NCBI RefSeq assembly: GCF_040958095.1
Contig: NC_091219.1
Coordinates: forward strand, 25,205,702-25,269,701
Direction of reading: 5' to 3'
DNA: 64,000 nt
Source: Procambarus clarkii
Taxonomy: Eukaryota > Arthropoda > Malacostraca > Decapoda > Cambaridae
The notes beneath the pieces are model-generated. The model saw only the letters and a list, made by a program, of their open reading frames with translations, had not been told where the DNA came from and did no database searches. Shown one piece after another: positions 24,890 to 46,000 of the stretch. Position 1 is the stretch's first letter. Each line of letters starts with the position of its first letter. The translations under genes were made by a program, and so were the position numbers.

Positions 24890-25080
24890 GGTAGGTGTGA
24901 GGGAGGGGGTGGGGAGGTGGTGGGGTATGGGTGGATGTGGAGGGGTATGGGGGGATGTGGAGGGGTATGGTGGGATGTGGAGGGGTATGGGGGGGATGTG
25001 GAGGGGTATGGTGGGATGTGGAGGGGTATGGGGGGGATGTGGAAGGGAAGGGGGATGTGGAAAGGGATGATGAAGGGGGG
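24890..25080. repeat. GGGATGTGGAGGGGTATGG minisatellite
   Basis: About eight 19-21-bp units of strongly G-rich, C-free sequence. All purine-G asymmetry is on one strand. Four or more G runs per unit would fit G-quadruplex potential. Confidence 0.85.
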
Positions 25081-25479
25081 AAGGGAGCGTGAGGGGGTAT
25101 GGTGTTATGTAATAGGGGGAGAGGGGGGTGGTTCAGGAAAGGGGTAGAGGAAGGGAATTTATAAAAGGGGGAAGAAATAGCCTAAGCTACGAATCTATAT
25201 CCTTTTGGGAAGTATTTTATTATTTCTATAAACTTACTTATTATCTCCATAAACTTGCCTATTGAACTTGTTCGAATTTAAAAGACGAGAGAATACACTA
25301 TTTTTTTTTTTCATTCACGTGTTGAGCAAGTTTTAAATTTTATTCTCAAATGTTAATTTTTGCGTTTTATGGCATTTTATTTCACGGGAATTACTGCTAT
25401 TGTAAATAATATAATCTTTACTAAGTAGCATCGGGTGCAGGTGTCAGAGATGCAGTCTTGTTTTGTACACACACACACA

Positions 25480-25553
25480 CATACATATATACATACATAC
25501 ATACATACATACATACATACATACATACATACATACATACATACATACATACA

Positions 25554-25585
<32 letters not shown>
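25480..25585. repeat. (ACAT)n microsatellite
   Basis: About 24 ACAT/CATA units preceded by (AC)n. The periodic reading frames across it are artefacts of the repeat. Confidence 0.97.
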
Positions 25586-25587
<2 letters not shown>

Positions 25588-25596
25588 GCGTAGGTA

Positions 25597-25935
25597 GGCG
25601 CAGTCCGTTGGTCACCCCTAGCGTCCGTTGGTCACCTCTAGCGTCCGTTGCTCACCCCTAGCGTCCGTTGGTCACCTCTAGCGTCCGTTGGCCACCCCTA
25701 GCGTCCGTTGGTCACCTCTAGCGTCCGTTGGCCACCCCTAGCGTCCGTTGGTCACCTCTAGCGTCCGTTGCTCACCCCTAGCGTCCGTTGGTCACCTCTA
25801 TCGTCCGTTGGCCACGCCTAGCGTCCGTTGGTCACCTCTAGCGTCCGTTGCTCACCCCTAGCATCCGTTGGTCACCTCTAGCGTCCATTGATCACCCCTA
25901 GCGTCCGTTGCTCACCCCTAGCGCCCGTTGGTCGT
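25597..25935. repeat. 20-bp satellite CTAGCGTCCGTTGGTCACCC, about 17 copies
   Basis: Exact 20-bp period with very low divergence. Units alternate between an ending CACCTCTA and an ending CACCCCTA, giving a 40-bp higher-order repeat. Position 16 varies between GGTCAC, GCTCAC and GGCCAC. Followed directly by a SINE. Not CRISPR: no spacers. Confidence 0.92.
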
Positions 25936-25939
25936 GTTT

Positions 25940-26205
25940 GTCTTGAAGGTTCCCGCGGTGTTGTGGTAAGATACTCGCCTGGCGTTGCGCAAGCGCTCTT
26001 TCCTGGGTTCGTATCCTGGCCGGGGGAAGGATTTACTGGGCGTCAAATCCTTAACGGTAGCCTCTGTTTGTCCAAAAGTAAAATGGATACCTAGTTGTTA
26101 AACCATTTGGCGGGTCGTATTCCGAGGAACAGGATTAAGGACTTGCCCAAAACTCAACGCGTTCAAGTGGCTGTACACGAATGTAAGAATTCTTGAATAT
26201 ATGTA
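25940..26205 (+). mobile_element. tRNA-derived SINE
   Basis: GTGTTGTGGTAAGATACTCG followed by CCTGGCGTTGCG is a good A box region, and TGGGTTCGTATCCTGGCC a B box. The tail GGGGAAGGATTTACTGGGCG and CAAATCCTTAACGGTAGCCT continues to a poly-A-like AAAAAAAAA at about 26204. A full-length-looking SINE inserted at the end of the 20-bp satellite. Confidence 0.72.
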
Positions 26206-26392
26206 AAAAAAAAGTGGGTGGACTGAACTTGATGTCAGCATACTCGGTGACATCAAGTTCAAGTACGTTTACGGAGACAATAACATAGATTTCAAAAAAG
26301 GATAAGAGTAGCTTAGGCTATTTCTACCTTGCCAAACCCCCCACCCCACCCCCCACCCCCGGTGACATCTCTGTATACCCAGTAATATCTCT

Positions 26393-26500
26393 CAGAATAC
26401 CCGGTAACACATTATTGTACCCGGTAACATATTATTGTACCCGGTAACATCATTATTTTACCCGGTAACATCATTATTTTACCCGGTAACATCATTGAAC
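26393..26500. repeat. CCCGGTAACAT(CATTATTTTA) minisatellite
   Basis: Five units of about 20-22 bp: ACCCGGTAACATCATTATTTT and shorter variants, ending just before a (GT)n tract. Confidence 0.8.
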
Positions 26501-26511
26501 GAAGCAGCTAT

Positions 26512-26514
<3 letters not shown>

Positions 26515-26559
<45 letters not shown>

Positions 26560-26560
26560 G
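26515..26560. repeat. (GT)n microsatellite
   Basis: Some 21 uninterrupted GT units. Confidence 0.95.
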
Positions 26561-27114
26561 TGTGTGTAGTGTTAGAGAGCAGAGTGTTTACGTGGGAAAT
26601 TATTTCTTTCTATTTATATAGGGGTTGAGCCTATAGCCGCGTGAGTATATGGTAGCCTTCCAGCTTATATAATCATGGCAACAAAATCGCTGGCCTAGGT
26701 TTTATAGCTGGTCTCCCCCCCCCCCCCTCCTATAACATGTTCTAGCCCCGTCTGTGTGACAGTAACATGCTCGTACCACGTGTGCATGAGAGGTAATATG
26801 CACTAGTCACGTGTGTATCCACGTATCATCCGTTAGTCACATGTTAGCCATGTGATTTGTCACGAACTTATCACGCCCCCTACAGAGTACACATGACAAG
26901 CACGTGACTACCATGAGTACACACGACCAAGAGCAAACACCACAATCAAAAGTACACACAATCAAGAGCACACAGCAACCAAGAGTACACACAATAACCA
27001 AGAGTACACACAACACACACACGTGAGAACCATGGATTTACGCAGGCGTGTTGTGGTAGACCGACGCTAGGCTTCCGGCGACGCTCGCTTACATTTTCGC
27101 TAGAAACTCAATCC

Positions 27115-27480
27115 ATCTCAGGCGGCGAGTGCTCCACACCCCTGGTACTCCAGCCTCAGACGGTGAGTGCTCCACACCCTGGTACTCCAGCCTCAGACAG
27201 TGAGTGCTTCACACCCTGGTACTCCAGCCTCAGGCGGTGAGTGCTCCACACCCTGGTACTCCAGCCTCAGACGGTGAGTGCTCCACACCCTGGTACTCCA
27301 GCCTCAGACAGTGAGTGCTCCACACCCTGGTACTCCAGCCTCAGACGGTGAGTGCTCCACACCCTGGTACTCCAGCTTCAGGCGGTGAGTGCTCCACACC
27401 CTGGTACTCCAGCCTCAGACGGTGAGTGCTCCACACCCTGGTACTCCAGCCTCAGACAGTGGGTGTTCCACATTTTGGTA
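27115..27480. repeat. 37-bp minisatellite with splice-like motifs
   Basis: Nine to ten units with exact 37-bp spacing (for example 27141 to 27178). Each unit contains CTCCAGCCTCAG followed within three bases by GGTGAGTG. The first base after the CAG block alternates (ACGG, ACAG, GCGG). The last unit decays into GTGGGTGTTCCAC. Confidence 0.92.
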
Positions 27481-27484
27481 CAGT

Positions 27485-29860
27485 TATGAAGGTCACCTTA
27501 TTAAATATATGTTGTTTTAGATTCAGCCACTCGGAACAAAAAGTTCCAAGCCATCGCGGGATAGTTGTTGTCCCCTAACTCCCCTTGCCACTTCGGGGGG
27601 TATAGGGTGTTTATCAGGGCACCAATCCCCCCAGCCACTGGGCATGGCGAGAAGGCACCCCTAAGCATACCTAATTCCCTATCAAACACAAACTTAAATA
27701 CACATACATGGCAGATCTCATCACAACCCACAAGAGTTAAGATGATACTAATAACACACAATAATAACCTGAAAAACAAACATATATAAAATGGAAAATT
27801 CTTTTGTATTTTTTTCTTATATGGGACACAGCACACACAGGTAGGGGTGCACAGTATATCATTAAAAAAAAACTAACGCTGAAGGCCAAAACAGCAAGCT
27901 GCCTAAGCGGCAGGATTGATGACTTGACGTCAGCATACATGGAAAACTATTCATAGTGTTAGCTCCTAACAAGGCCCCGGAGCGGGAAGGATATCATGCA
28001 TGCGTATGGGGGTCTCTCCGGCAGCCGCCTTACCTACTCGTGGGCTCCGGCCAGGTCGTCCGCCCTCTTGTGAGACACCATTAGGAGAAGTGGTACTCCA
28101 GATGACGACTCTGCTTAGATAGTTGGCTACCAGCTATCCTCGCTGCGGTTCACCAAAGCGAGACTATATTGACCCTTATCCACCCTGTGCACGGTGATCC
28201 TGGGACTAACGTGGTCTGCCCCTAGATGTGGTCTTGGACCATATTCTGTTGATGGAATGTGTCCAGGTCAGGGCTTTCACAACAAATTTCAAGGTCGCTC
28301 ATGGTGAATCCCATATCCTGGAGACCATCTTCCCCTCCAACTATGGGTTATTAAAGAGACAGATACTGTGTGCTTCCAGGTATATTCCCTAACCTTATGT
28401 TAAGGAGGCTGTATATACCTGGCACCAGATGTATTCGAGAGTCGAGCTCATATTAATATTTTATTTTTTCAGAATATTTGTGCGTAATTGGTGGTTTTAT
28501 ACAAAATATAAATATTTTATTAACATATAACAGTAGTAATAAAATGTTTTTAAACATATTTTTATTTATTAGTTGATGATTAATCTATATTTTCATTATT
28601 GTATGTAACTAATTTGGTGTGATTTAATTGGTGAAAAATATACACTTAATTCCGCACGTGTACCTCTCCCGTTGTGCTAAGTTAGCCCTCCAGACAAGCT
28701 CTGACGGTCATTTCAGTTTTCTATGAAAGGTCGGCGTCACGATAAGGCCTACATTTACTAGCGTGGGTTGAGCTTCGGCTCTTCAATCTCGCCTCTAAAC
28801 TTTCAATCAATTAATGTACAAGTTCCTGACTATATTAGAATCTATTGTATTTACATGTAAAATTGTATAGAGCCTGCATCCACCACCTTGCTTTTCCGCA
28901 CGTTTCGCTTGTTCACTATTTCACTACTCACAGCTTTATCAATTCCCTCTGATAATTTTTTTCGATACATTCATATCCCCTTTAACTCTTATGTCGTCCA
29001 GCGACGTGAAATTTAATTCTGTAGTTTTTCCTCGTAACTCATACATGCTGGGTTTTGAGAGTTAGACATGACAAAAATTAGTTATATTCAACACAAAAAT
29101 TGGCTCACGTTGTAGAAACACAACATATGCTTAATATTGTACATAACGCGGCTAATTTACTGATCATTATTATATTCAAATAAAGAGCACCTGTTATAGA
29201 AATTAATTACAAATAAGGCAATAGCAAAAGATCCTTCAGTCAGCAATTTGGAAAATAATTTGTCCAGGTATTAGGATCAATAGCTGGACATTATTTTTCA
29301 CCACAGGGATTTACCCAGTGAATGTTTAGAACTTTAGGACTATGTTTAGAACTAAAGTATACTTTCTGGTTATTCAGTGAACTATTGTGGTGGCCTTACT
29401 GATACTCAAGAGGCTGATAAGCCTTAAGTCCAACAGCAGACTAAACTAACCTATGTTGTTAAAGATTCACTACCTGGAACAGAGTTCCAAGTAGCACGGG
29501 CTATGGTGAGCCCGTTGAAAAAACTAACCTAGGATGAAAGGCCTTAAGCACAACACCAGACTAAGCTAACCAATGTATGTTGTTTAAGACGTGTAAACAT
29601 GCTATCAGCCAATGGCACTGTCATGGAATCCGATAGTTTCTTCTCGCCAGTAGGCACAACTCTAGCAAAACATGCCAGCATCACAAAGCGCCGTAAATGA
29701 CCATACCACAGGCAAGGATCTGTATCTATCCCCCAACAACTTTCACGATAACTTTTACAATCCGGCCACTCAGTGCATGCGACCACCCTTTAATAGCAAC
29801 CCTAAATTATGATAACATTATTAACATATACAGGAATTGTATTCTATTTTATCTCTCTAC
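27485..29860. other. Intergenic stretch with unclassified repeats
   Basis: No gene recognised. 27500-27780 has short self-complementary pieces (GGAACAAAAAGTTCC). 27950-28420 is moderately GC-rich and ends in GTATATTCCC and GCTGTATATACCTGGCACC. The remainder is AT-rich. I could not assign any of it to a known element. Confidence 0.4.
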
Positions 29861-29861
29861 A

Positions 29862-29956
29862 GCAGCAGCAGCAGCAGTAGCAGCAGCAGCAGTAGCAGCA
29901 ACAGCAGCAACAGCAGCAACAGCAGCAGCAGCAGCAACAGCAGCAGTAGCAGCAGT

Positions 29957-29987
<31 letters not shown>

Positions 29988-30002
29988 ACAGCAACAGCAA
30001 TA
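29862..30002. repeat. (CAG/CAA)n trinucleotide tract
   Basis: About 46 CAG, CAA and TAG-containing triplets in one phase. It gives poly-Ala, poly-Ser and poly-Leu frames on both strands, which are shadows of the repeat. The interruptions show it is old. Confidence 0.95.
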
Positions 30003-30389
30003 CTAAATCACACTCACCAGTATATCTACAGCACCAACACCTGGGGTAATTGTGTCCCTGTAGCCTAGTACCAATGGAGCCACCAGCACCGAAAGAAGTA
30101 GTGGAAGCCACCTCCACCCACAACTTTAAGCCCAAATTCGACAGGAAATTCGAACGCCAAGAATGCGAAATTACAACGCAAGAGGTACAACGAAGCCATT
30201 GTAGGCGGGGTATAATGAGCTAAACCTCACTTTTTCGTAGTAACTATAGGGTAAGCACTGTTAGGCAAGCACCAGGCGTAGCTACGGCCTTACATGCTCT
30301 CGTAGAAGGGGAACGAAGCGGCACAGCTGAATAGAAAAGCCTACATGCGTGTGATAGTCGAGGTAGTGTCGGGAGAAATGACACTGGAG

Positions 30390-30830
30390 GCATTAGAGTG
30401 ACGGCAGCAAATGTAGCGATAACAGGAGTAGGAGCAGTAGTAACTACAATAGTGCTAACAACAGCATCAATAATAACAACAGTAGCAGCAACTACAACAG
30501 TAACAACAGCAGCAGTAATTACAGTAGTACCAACAACAACAACAACAACGGCGCCAACAATAGTATCAATAACAGCAGCTGCTTCAAAAGTAACAATAAC
30601 AGCAGCTGCTTCAAAAGTAACAATAACAGCAGCTGCTTTAAAAGTAACAATAACAGCAGCTGCTTCAAAAGTAACAATAACAGCAGCTGCTTCAAAAGTA
30701 ACAATAACAGCAGCTGCTTCAAAAGTAACAATAACAGCAGACATTGCAACAACATTAAAAGCAGTAGTAACAACAACAATAACAGCAGCTGTAACATACA
30801 AAACAGCAGCATCCAAATACGTGTAACATC
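30390..30830. repeat. AACA/GTA triplet-rich region with a 27-bp minisatellite core
   Basis: Six near-identical 27-bp units (30573, 30600, 30627 and onward to about 30740) of CAGCAGCTGCTTCAAAAGTAACAATAA type sit inside a longer AAC/AGT triplet-rich stretch. Because 27 is nine codons, frames stay open on both strands (142 codons plus, 190 minus). I see no start context, domain or splice logic that would make either a gene. Confidence 0.85.
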
Positions 30831-31012
30831 AACTACTTCAATGAGCATACGTATCAACATCAACACTAACTACACCAAAAACAGCTGCAGCGCCAACATT
30901 GTCAGGTGAAACTCTAGCAACAGCACCAACCACACTCTCAGATCAACGAACCTTTTCTCCTACTTCGTTGATAGGCATATACAATAATGGCCAAGACTAT
31001 TGGTACATATCT

Positions 31013-31160
31013 ACGATAATAGTCAGGGTTATTGGTAGATTTCTATGATAATAGTCAGGGTTATTGGTAGATTTCTACGATAATAGTCAGGGTTATTGGT
31101 AGATTTCTACGATAATAGTCAGGGTTATTGGTAGATTTCTACGATAATAGTCAGGGCTAT
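31013..31160. repeat. 32-bp minisatellite, about 5 copies
   Basis: Units AGTCAGGGTTATTGGTAGATTTCTACGATA with exact 32-bp spacing (31021, 31053, 31085, ...). Nearly identical copies except for single substitutions. Lies just upstream of the first exon of the receptor gene. Confidence 0.9.
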
Positions 31161-31348
31161 TGTGTAAATCACATCTACGGCAGTCACTGACAGCATAACA
31201 GCCTCCACATAACCAACTGCGCCACCACCTCCATCATTACCAACATCGTCACCACCATCTTCAGCACCATCTCCAGCACCATCTCCAGCACCATCACCAC
31301 CGTCTACAGGGTCTCCAGCACTGTCACCATCTTATCCAGCACAACATC

Positions 31349-40897
<9,549 letters not shown>

Positions 40898-41589
40898 AGT
40901 AATATGTATATACGACAAGTGGTGGTGTACGGCCAACACCTGTAGTTCGGTGTTGGCCGTAAGTCCGCAGCCACGGTCTACAGTTATCGAAACAGCTTGA
41001 AGACACCTGAATCGCATTGAATTCTCACTAGACATGCTCCCATTCCTTAAGGTTTGTCTAACAGTTTTAGATAAGTCCGTTCATCCCAAATTAGTGATGA
41101 GTATTCAATGATAAATGATAGATCGTAGTTCGTGAGTGGTAATGTGTTAAACACGCCTCTGCATCAATGGGATTTACGACCCTTCTTAGGCATGCAAATC
41201 TCCTGCGGTATTTAGCTGCTACATCTATCATTGCTACATCTATCACACCTACACCTATCACTGCTACATCTATCTAGAGCTAATATATAAATTGATAATT
41301 TGTATGTCAAGTTACTAAAGTCAGATTATCATTATTATTACCAATCGTATTTTTATTATCGTATTATCGTAATTTCTTATTATTAAGGAGTGTCCGGCTG
41401 CGTTCGGGTCTCTTTCCCCTCTTTCCCTTCTCTCTGCCTTTCTTCCTCCCCCCCTCGCCACCTTCTCTCTCAATCCCCCCCCCCCTTCACAAATCTGCAT
41501 TTGTGCAGCTGCCCTAGACTATATGAAGGGGAGTACAGTGTGTGTCAAAAAGCTAGCTACGTGGTGCTAAAAATCCCCATCACACAGGA

Positions 41590-41880
41590 TGGTTAGTCAT
41601 ACAGAGGCATGTGATAAGTAGTCCTGCACTGGCAGACTCTGGGTGCATTATGAGGATATCCTTAAGAACTCGAGTGAGTAAAGTAATTGCAAAGTTCCAG
41701 GTACCTCATGTCAACTGGCCTGAAAGGTCTAATAACTGGGCATTCGGTGATGTAGTGTGGGAGATCATGCCGCAGTTCCTGCTCACAGGGTGTGCACCTG
41801 GAGTGCTCAGGATTGGGAGATCCGTCACCTATAGCCACCTGCCACAGATAACGGTAGCCACCTGCCACAGGTAACGGTAA
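41590..41880 (-). mobile_element. LINE 3' remnant with zinc-knuckle box
   Basis: The minus strand reads GYRYLWQVAIGD, then RCTPCEQELRHDLPHYITEC and PVIRPFRPVDMRYLELCNYF. The C-x2-C...H-x4-C box after a GYRYLW motif is the same tail as in the fragment at 16755-17255. Only this tail remains. Confidence 0.6.
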
Positions 41881-42245
41881 CCTAACCTGATCCTGGCCAC
41901 GTCTCAGAAAATATAGAGAAATCTAGGGACTCGGCCAGCCATCTTTCACTGACTATATGGTGGGAGTCACTGTTGGGTCCTACCTCTCCCCCTCCACTTA
42001 ATAGCACTGACCCCGACCAGTCTATGTCCATCTCGAACCCCAGACCATTCACCCTGCAACTTTGGACAGGCAGACAAACGAACGGACAAAGATTCAATCT
42101 CTATTATATTTACATCTTTCCCCCTCCCTTGTGAATTGTACTAGCTCCTGTACCCTGTTTCTTGTATCATGAACCTTGCGCCATATCTTGTACCTTGTAA
42201 TACTTCACCTTGTACCTTATACTTTATAACATATCACTTGTTCTC

Positions 42246-42310
42246 TGTGCCTACCATGCTGCAGAATCTTCCAGGCTTGGCGCCTTCTTTTGATAATTAC
42301 TTGTCTTACT
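42246..42310. repeat. Dispersed repeat, copy 2 (reverse of 3605-3668)
   Basis: CTTGGCGCCTTCTTTTGATA and ATTACTTG are the reverse complement of the repeat at 3605-3668. Confidence 0.6.
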
Positions 42311-42549
42311 TGTACTCAGTACCTTGCAAGCCTGAGAAGATAATTAATAGCACCTGGGCAGCAGGTATTGTGAGTCCTGCCCCTCTGAGGTACTTCAGGT
42401 CACAAGAAGACACTGCAGAAGGCCTACTAACAGCAAAACAAGGCCATTAGGTCTTCCGCAATTTGTTTTTGCTACATCATAAGGGGTCAAAAACAGCAGA
42501 ACTGATTCTAACTCCATACAAAGAGATCAAGGAACATTAGTATTGATAC

Positions 42550-42685
42550 ACAGAGAAGTCGCTGTAACGTGATATATTCTCATTGATATATACCATGTTA
42601 CTGTGATATATTCTCATTGATATATACCATGGTACTGTGATATATTCTCATTGCTATGTATCACTTTATTGAGATCTCATTGAAA
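42550..42685. repeat. About 34-bp tandem repeat GATATATTCTCATTGATATATA
   Basis: Three to four units, TGTGATATATTCTCATTGAT followed by ATATACCATG(T/G)TAC, with a decayed fourth unit. Confidence 0.8.
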
Positions 42686-42884
42686 TATATATCACGTTAA
42701 TGTGATTTCCTCTGTGTATTTAAAGTGGGGCGTTAGAGGTAGAATTCCTGGATGACAGAAGTCAGAATGGATGAGAGGGGGGGGGATGATTGTGTGAAGC
42801 CTTGGTTTGAATTCAGTGGAATCCTCGTAGGCTCAGCAGACCCCCAGGATGCAATTCTTTTTGAGCCTGTTTATTGTGGCCTAG

Positions 42885-42955
42885 ACGGCTAGATCGTGTG
42901 TCTGGTAATACCCAACGCATAGGTTCGAATCCTCATCACGGACTCCTGTGAATTT
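42885..42955 (+). mobile_element. tRNA-like SINE head
   Basis: GGCCTAGACGGCTAGATCGT (A box-like) and ATAGGTTCGAATCCTCATCA (B box). No intact cloverleaf could be drawn, so it is called a SINE fragment. Confidence 0.5.
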
Positions 42956-43059
42956 TATTATTATTTATGTGCAAAACGATATTAAGAAACATAAATTAAC
43001 TGAATAAATTATTAACCACAGAGTTCTATAAATATGAAGGAGGATTAGTGTATTGTTTC

Positions 43060-46000
43060 TCAGTCTCCGTAGCGGTCCAGGAGCTGGAGCACCTGGCGGT
43101 AGACGAGGTGGGCGGCATTCTCCGCCAAGACGAAGTCTGCGTGATTGAAGTCTGAGAGAGGAACCCGATAGTCGAGGACGACTTGCGGTAACTCCGCCAC
43201 CGTCTGGTGAATCCCCTGCAACACAACAAAGTCTGCCCTTAATCTCCGTTTTCTTACACTGAAATTTCTCGTTCTCTAGCAAGCACATTTCCCATTCTCT
43301 TAACACTCAAATCTCTCATTCTCTAATAATCTCTGAAGGCTGCATAGAGCCTCGGTAAATATACATACACTCTGTATGTATATTTTCCGAGGAGAGGAGT
43401 CAAAACAATACCCGAGTATAATTGAAAAAGAAAGCAAACTATTATATCTAAATATTGCATTATATTTCTGAGAGTCAGTTTGAGTTCTGGCCGAATGTAC
43501 ATTCTTGTAAGTACGAAGAATGTGCGAAATGTACACGAATGTACAGAGGGCGGTACCCTCTGTACAGTGTACACCTCCTATGTGGCTCATGGCGGCTGAG
43601 TTAGTAAACAGTTTACAGACTCCAAAGCGCTACGAGGTCGTCCACATATAAGGGTTATGGTTGTTATGGTTGACCTGATATAGCACTTCGGGGCTCGTAA
43701 ATTGTTTTGTAAATACCAACTAAGCTGGCTAAGATGGAATTAAGAGGTACAGAGCTCGCAAGTGCATTGTGAATGCGGCCCCTGGATCATTACCCTGACC
43801 TCATGCAGGGCTCAAACTCGAGGGAATAATATAATAATTTCCTGGACTTTATACTAAAATAAATAGTTAGGTTTATAGCGCACTTTGCAGGGACTCTATT
43901 CCCATTTTAATTAGTTAAAAATTGTTTAACAGTCTGTTCAATAATTTTTAATATTTTGATTCTAGATTCAACAACAAATTGACAATTTTCTAGCATAATT
44001 ATTCCTAAAAGGAGTCACATCTGAAGAAGTTAAGGTAAGGTAATTATCAGGAGAAAGCACCAAGGTATTACGACTGTATTGAGCCGCAGGAGTTAGGAAG
44101 CATAAGATTTATATCACCAGTGCAGTAGAGAAAACAATTAAAATCTAAACAAAAAAAGGGCATCGTCTCAGAGTGTCACCAACATCCTAGAGGATAGCAA
44201 CAGGAATGAACACTTGCTTCCCAGCCACTTGGCCTGGACGGTAGTGGGACAGTCTTGCTTCATGCAAGTCGGCGTTCAAGCCCCGACCGTCCACAAGTGG
44301 TTGGGCACCATTCCTTCCCTCCGTCCCATCCCAAATCCTTATCCTGACCCCTTCCAAGTGCTATATAGTCGTAATGGCTTGGGCCCTGATAATTCCCTCC
44401 CTCCCTCACCTGTGGATCGGCAACCCAGTCGTTTTCAGACCAGAAGACACCAACAGGGACGGTGACGGCGCTCAGGGTGAACTCTGGAGGGTGAGGCGTC
44501 CCGTACACCGCCAAGTTCCTCGCCTCGCCGAAGTCGAAAGCTTGAAATTCGCCTGCAACAGCATGGTACAGAGCTGAGAGTGGTGGCAACCGTTCATTCT
44601 GGCGGGATGTTGTGATGTTCGGGGTGTTGTTTGGTGGAGGAGGTGGAGGGTTGGTGGTTGTTGATTGGTAGATTAGTGAGATGCGGTTGTTATATACGTG
44701 GTTGTACAGTGGTTGTTCCATGTGGGTGTTACAAACGTGGTATGTGGAATTCCCCCATATGTACTTTCTGAGGTATTTTGTCACAAACCGTAATGCAGTG
44801 TATTTGTATTATATTTATTTTAATTTTTATTATTTATATATCTACCTCCTGTGACAATTTTTGCCAAATATTATCAAATATGAAGACAGTCTACGTAATA
44901 AGCTGTTTACTGCAAGCTGGATAATTTAAACAATGCGTTGGGCAAGTAAATTATTGATGACAGCCAATGGCAGACTACATTTTGAGATGGATCTACAGGA
45001 GGGTACTCACTTGAGTGGTGCATCTACGGAAGAGTACTCAACTGAATGAATGTTCTGTAGAAGGGTACTCACCTGAGCGATGGACCTGGAGGAGATGAAC
45101 GAACAAGTGGAGCCCGATGCCATCCGGCCAGTGGGAGAAGATAACAGGTAGATACTCCTATAAGAGAACACTCAAGAGTTACTCAAATACAGTTTTTCTT
45201 ACAGGAAGAAGCTCAGAGACTGAGTTACGAGTAATATAAATGGGTACACACAAACTGCTAAAGGAGATTTGCCTTAATTTGCCTGATGGACACATCTTTA
45301 GTGGCCTTGAAGGGGGGCAGGAAGCCCTGAGGACCACCATCTTTAGTAGCCTTAAAGGGGGTAGGAAGGAGACAGGAAGCCCTGAAAGCCACCTTCTTTA
45401 GGAGCTTTGAAAGGGACAGGAAGCCCCGACTGCTACCTGTCCCCGTGCACGTATTCTCGTGCAATTAAGGTGCACGTGAAAGAGTACCATTAATTCAGGC
45501 GGACCACCATCATGTTTGGCATCCATGGAGAGCTGTTCTCATTTGGAGTCCTGGGGCCAGATTCACGAAGCAGGTAAGCAAGTACTTGTGAACCTGTACA
45601 TCTTTTCTCAATCTTTGGCGGTTTTGTTTACAATTATTAAACAGTTAATGAGCTCCGAAGCACCAGGAGGTTGTTTATAACAATAACAACAATTGATTGG
45701 AAAGTTTTTATGCTTGTAAACTGTTTAATAAATGTAACCAATGCCGTCAAAGATTGAGGAAAGATGTACACGTTCGTAAGTACTTGCGTAACTGCTTCGT
45801 GAATCTGGCCCCAGGTATTGTACGAAGGCCAAAGTGCTACGTCTGGTTATGTTTCAACATCAGGACAACTACTACAGATTAGTGAGCTTGTACAAAGCTT
45901 ATGGGTGGAGCTGCCATCTTGGGTGGAGTGTCAGAGTACAAATTCAGGTACCCAGGAGGAAGGTCAAGACCCGACCTCAGTATCTTGACCGGGCTGAAAT

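Noticed and set aside
25597-25935. CRISPR-like regular repeat
   Set aside because: Units abut with no spacers, the period is 20 bp throughout, and the setting is eukaryotic.
27950-28420. Possible long terminal repeat or other large-element end
   Set aside because: Only a weak short inverted match (AGGTATAT / ATATACCT) was seen and no coding part or second copy lies in the window; not enough to name an element.
29697-30068. 123-codon frame with poly-Ala, and a poly-Ser frame beside it
   Set aside because: Both are shadows of the CAG/CAA tract at 29862-30002.
30244-30816. 190-codon minus-strand frame (Ala/Val-rich)
   Set aside because: It is the reverse reading of triplet and 27-bp repeats; no domain, start context or splice support.
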